Part shown: in pieces, positions 4,986 to 5,965 of the stretch
Numbering within the stretch: the stretch's first letter is position 1
Layout of the letters: each line of letters opens with the position of its first letter
The notes under the pieces: model-generated
Databases searched by the model: none
The model's input: the letters and a program-made list of their open reading frames with translations, nothing else
What the model was told of the DNA's origin: nothing
Translations under genes and position numbers: made by a program
Assembly (NCBI GenBank): GCA_027008965.1
Contig: JALVDN010000012.1
Span: 1-5,965 of the forward strand
Source of the DNA: Flavobacteriales bacterium
GTDB lineage: Bacteria; Bacteroidota; Bacteroidia; Flavobacteriales; Flavobacteriaceae
Direction: 5' to 3'
Length of the DNA stretch: 5,965 nucleotides

Positions 4986-5965
4986 TGAAAAAAATAGCCT
5001 TGATAACAGGGGTGACGGGTCAAGACGGAGCCTATTTAAGTGAATTCTTACTGGATAAAGGATATGAAGTTCACGGAATAAAAAGAAGAAGTTCTCTCTT
5101 CAATACCGAGCGAATAGATCATTTGTATGAAGATCCACACAAAGAGAACCGGCGATTTATATTGCATTATGGAGATTTGACGGATAGCACTAACATGATT
5201 CGTTTGATTGAAAAAATTCAACCGGATGAAATTTATAACCTCGGTGCCATGAGTCATGTACAAGTATCCTTTGAAATGCCGGAATATACGGCCAATGTGG
5301 ATGCACTGGGGACGCTTAGAATTCTGGAAGCCGTCAGGTTGTTGGGCATGGAGAAAAAAACCAAAATATATCAAGCTTCCACTTCGGAGTTATATGGAAA
5401 GGCACAAGAAATTCCTCAAAACGAAAAAACTCCTTTTTATCCAAGGAGCCCTTATGCCGTGGCCAAATTATATGCCTATTGGATAACGGTGAATTACCGG
5501 GAGGCATACAATATGTTTGCATCCAATGGTATTTTGTTCAACCATGAATCCCCACTACGTGGTGAAACCTTTGTCACGCGGAAAATCACAAGAGGCTTGG
5601 CCAGAATAGTATTAGGACTTCAAGATAAAATTTATTTGGGAAATCTATCCGCCAAGAGGGATTGGGGTCATGCCAAAGATTATGTGCGAATGATGTGGAT
5701 GATTCTCCAACACGACCAACCCGACGATTGGGTTTGTGCAACCGGAGTGACTACATCGGTAAGGGAATTTGCTAAAAAGGCATTCAGAGTGCTTGGAATA
5801 GAAATAGATTTTAAAGGCGAAGGAGTGGATGAAAAAGGCTATGTGGTTTCCTGCTCGAACCCGGAATTCCAATTGGAAAAAGGCAGGATTGTGATTGAAA
5901 CGGATGAACGCTATTTCAGGCCTACGGAAGTTGATATCTTGGTAGGAGATAGCACCAAAGCCAGA
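4985..5965 (+). CDS. gmd: GDP-mannose 4,6-dehydratase (3' end cut by window edge)
   Basis: The frame runs 327 codons from the ATG at 4985 to the window end without a stop. The family is about 370 residues, so roughly 45 codons are missing. Gmd converts GDP-D-mannose to GDP-4-keto-6-deoxy-D-mannose in the cytosol, the first committed step to GDP-L-fucose and related deoxysugars. It is a short-chain dehydrogenase (extended type). The visible features are a Rossmann motif 'GVTGQDGAYLSEFLL' (9-23), 'RRSS' (34-37) for the NADP phosphate, 'YNLGAMSHVQVSFE' (84-97), 'STSELYG' (132-138) with catalytic Thr133 and Glu135, and 'YAVAK' (157-161) with catalytic Tyr157 and Lys161. The substrate-side blocks are 'NGILFNHESPLRGETFVTRK' (181-200), 'RDWGHAKDYV' (225-234) and 'RYFRPTEVD' (309-317). 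Everything expected up to the cut is intact. A GDP-fucose synthase gene often follows gmd, but it would lie outside the window. Confidence 0.97.
   Translation, partial: MKKIALITGVTGQDGAYLSEFLLDKGYEVHGIKRRSSLFNTERIDHLYEDPHKENRRFILHYGDLTDSTNMIRLIEKIQPDEIYNLGAMSHVQVSFEMPEYTANVDALGTLRILEAVRLLGMEKKTKIYQASTSELYGKAQEIPQNEKTPFYPRSPYAVAKLYAYWITVNYREAYNMFASNGILFNHESPLRGETFVTRKITRGLARIVLGLQDKIYLGNLSAKRDWGHAKDYVRMMWMILQHDQPDDWVCATGVTTSVREFAKKAFRVLGIEIDFKGEGVDEKGYVVSCSNPEFQLEKGRIVIETDERYFRPTEVDILVGDSTKAR

Noticed and set aside
5048..5374. Open frame of 108 codons on the minus strand within gmd
   Set aside because: The gmd frame on the plus strand is highly conserved and complete through its catalytic motifs; this is its shadow.

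Overview
The window looks like an ordinary stretch of chromosome from a member of the Bacteroidota, of uncertain class. Four things point there. The base composition is moderately AT-rich. The leaders lack Shine-Dalgarno sequences and carry TAnnTTTG-type -7 elements. There is a DUF5916-type outer-membrane protein, a family very common in this phylum. The TrmH-family protein has the N-terminal 'MRKLK..ELGR' opening that I associate with Bacteroidota members. These are family-level inferences from reading the sequence; no search was run.

Layout from left to right. (1) Positions 1-2373, minus strand: a nearly complete DUF5916 / CBM9-like outer-membrane protein gene that runs off the left edge. 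(2) Positions 2374-2525: a divergent promoter spacer with two nested inverted repeats. (3) Positions 2526-3624, plus strand: a two-gene unit in which a SpoU/TrmH-type RNA 2'-O-methyltransferase overlaps a small unknown lipoprotein by 8 bases. (4) Positions 3581-4729, minus strand: an exported CapA-like metallophosphatase whose 3' end overlaps the end of the lipoprotein gene by 44 bases, tail to tail. (5) Positions 4730-4984: a divergent spacer holding Bacteroidota-type promoter elements. (6) Positions 4985-5965, plus strand: gmd, GDP-mannose 4,6-dehydratase, cut by the right edge.

Functionally the window is mixed: a cell-surface protein of unknown role, RNA modification, an unknown lipoprotein, and two genes whose families are often tied to surface polysaccharide (CapA-like and Gmd). 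Gmd makes GDP-4-keto-6-deoxy-mannose, the precursor of GDP-L-fucose and GDP-D-rhamnose, so a glycan locus probably continues to the right. I see no tRNA, rRNA, CRISPR array, insertion sequence or phage gene, and no convincing new multi-gene system. The observations most worth a second look are the unknown lipoprotein translationally coupled to the methyltransferase, the 44-base convergent overlap, a 15-base element shared by two promoter regions, and a sharp switch in arginine codon use within the DUF5916 gene.
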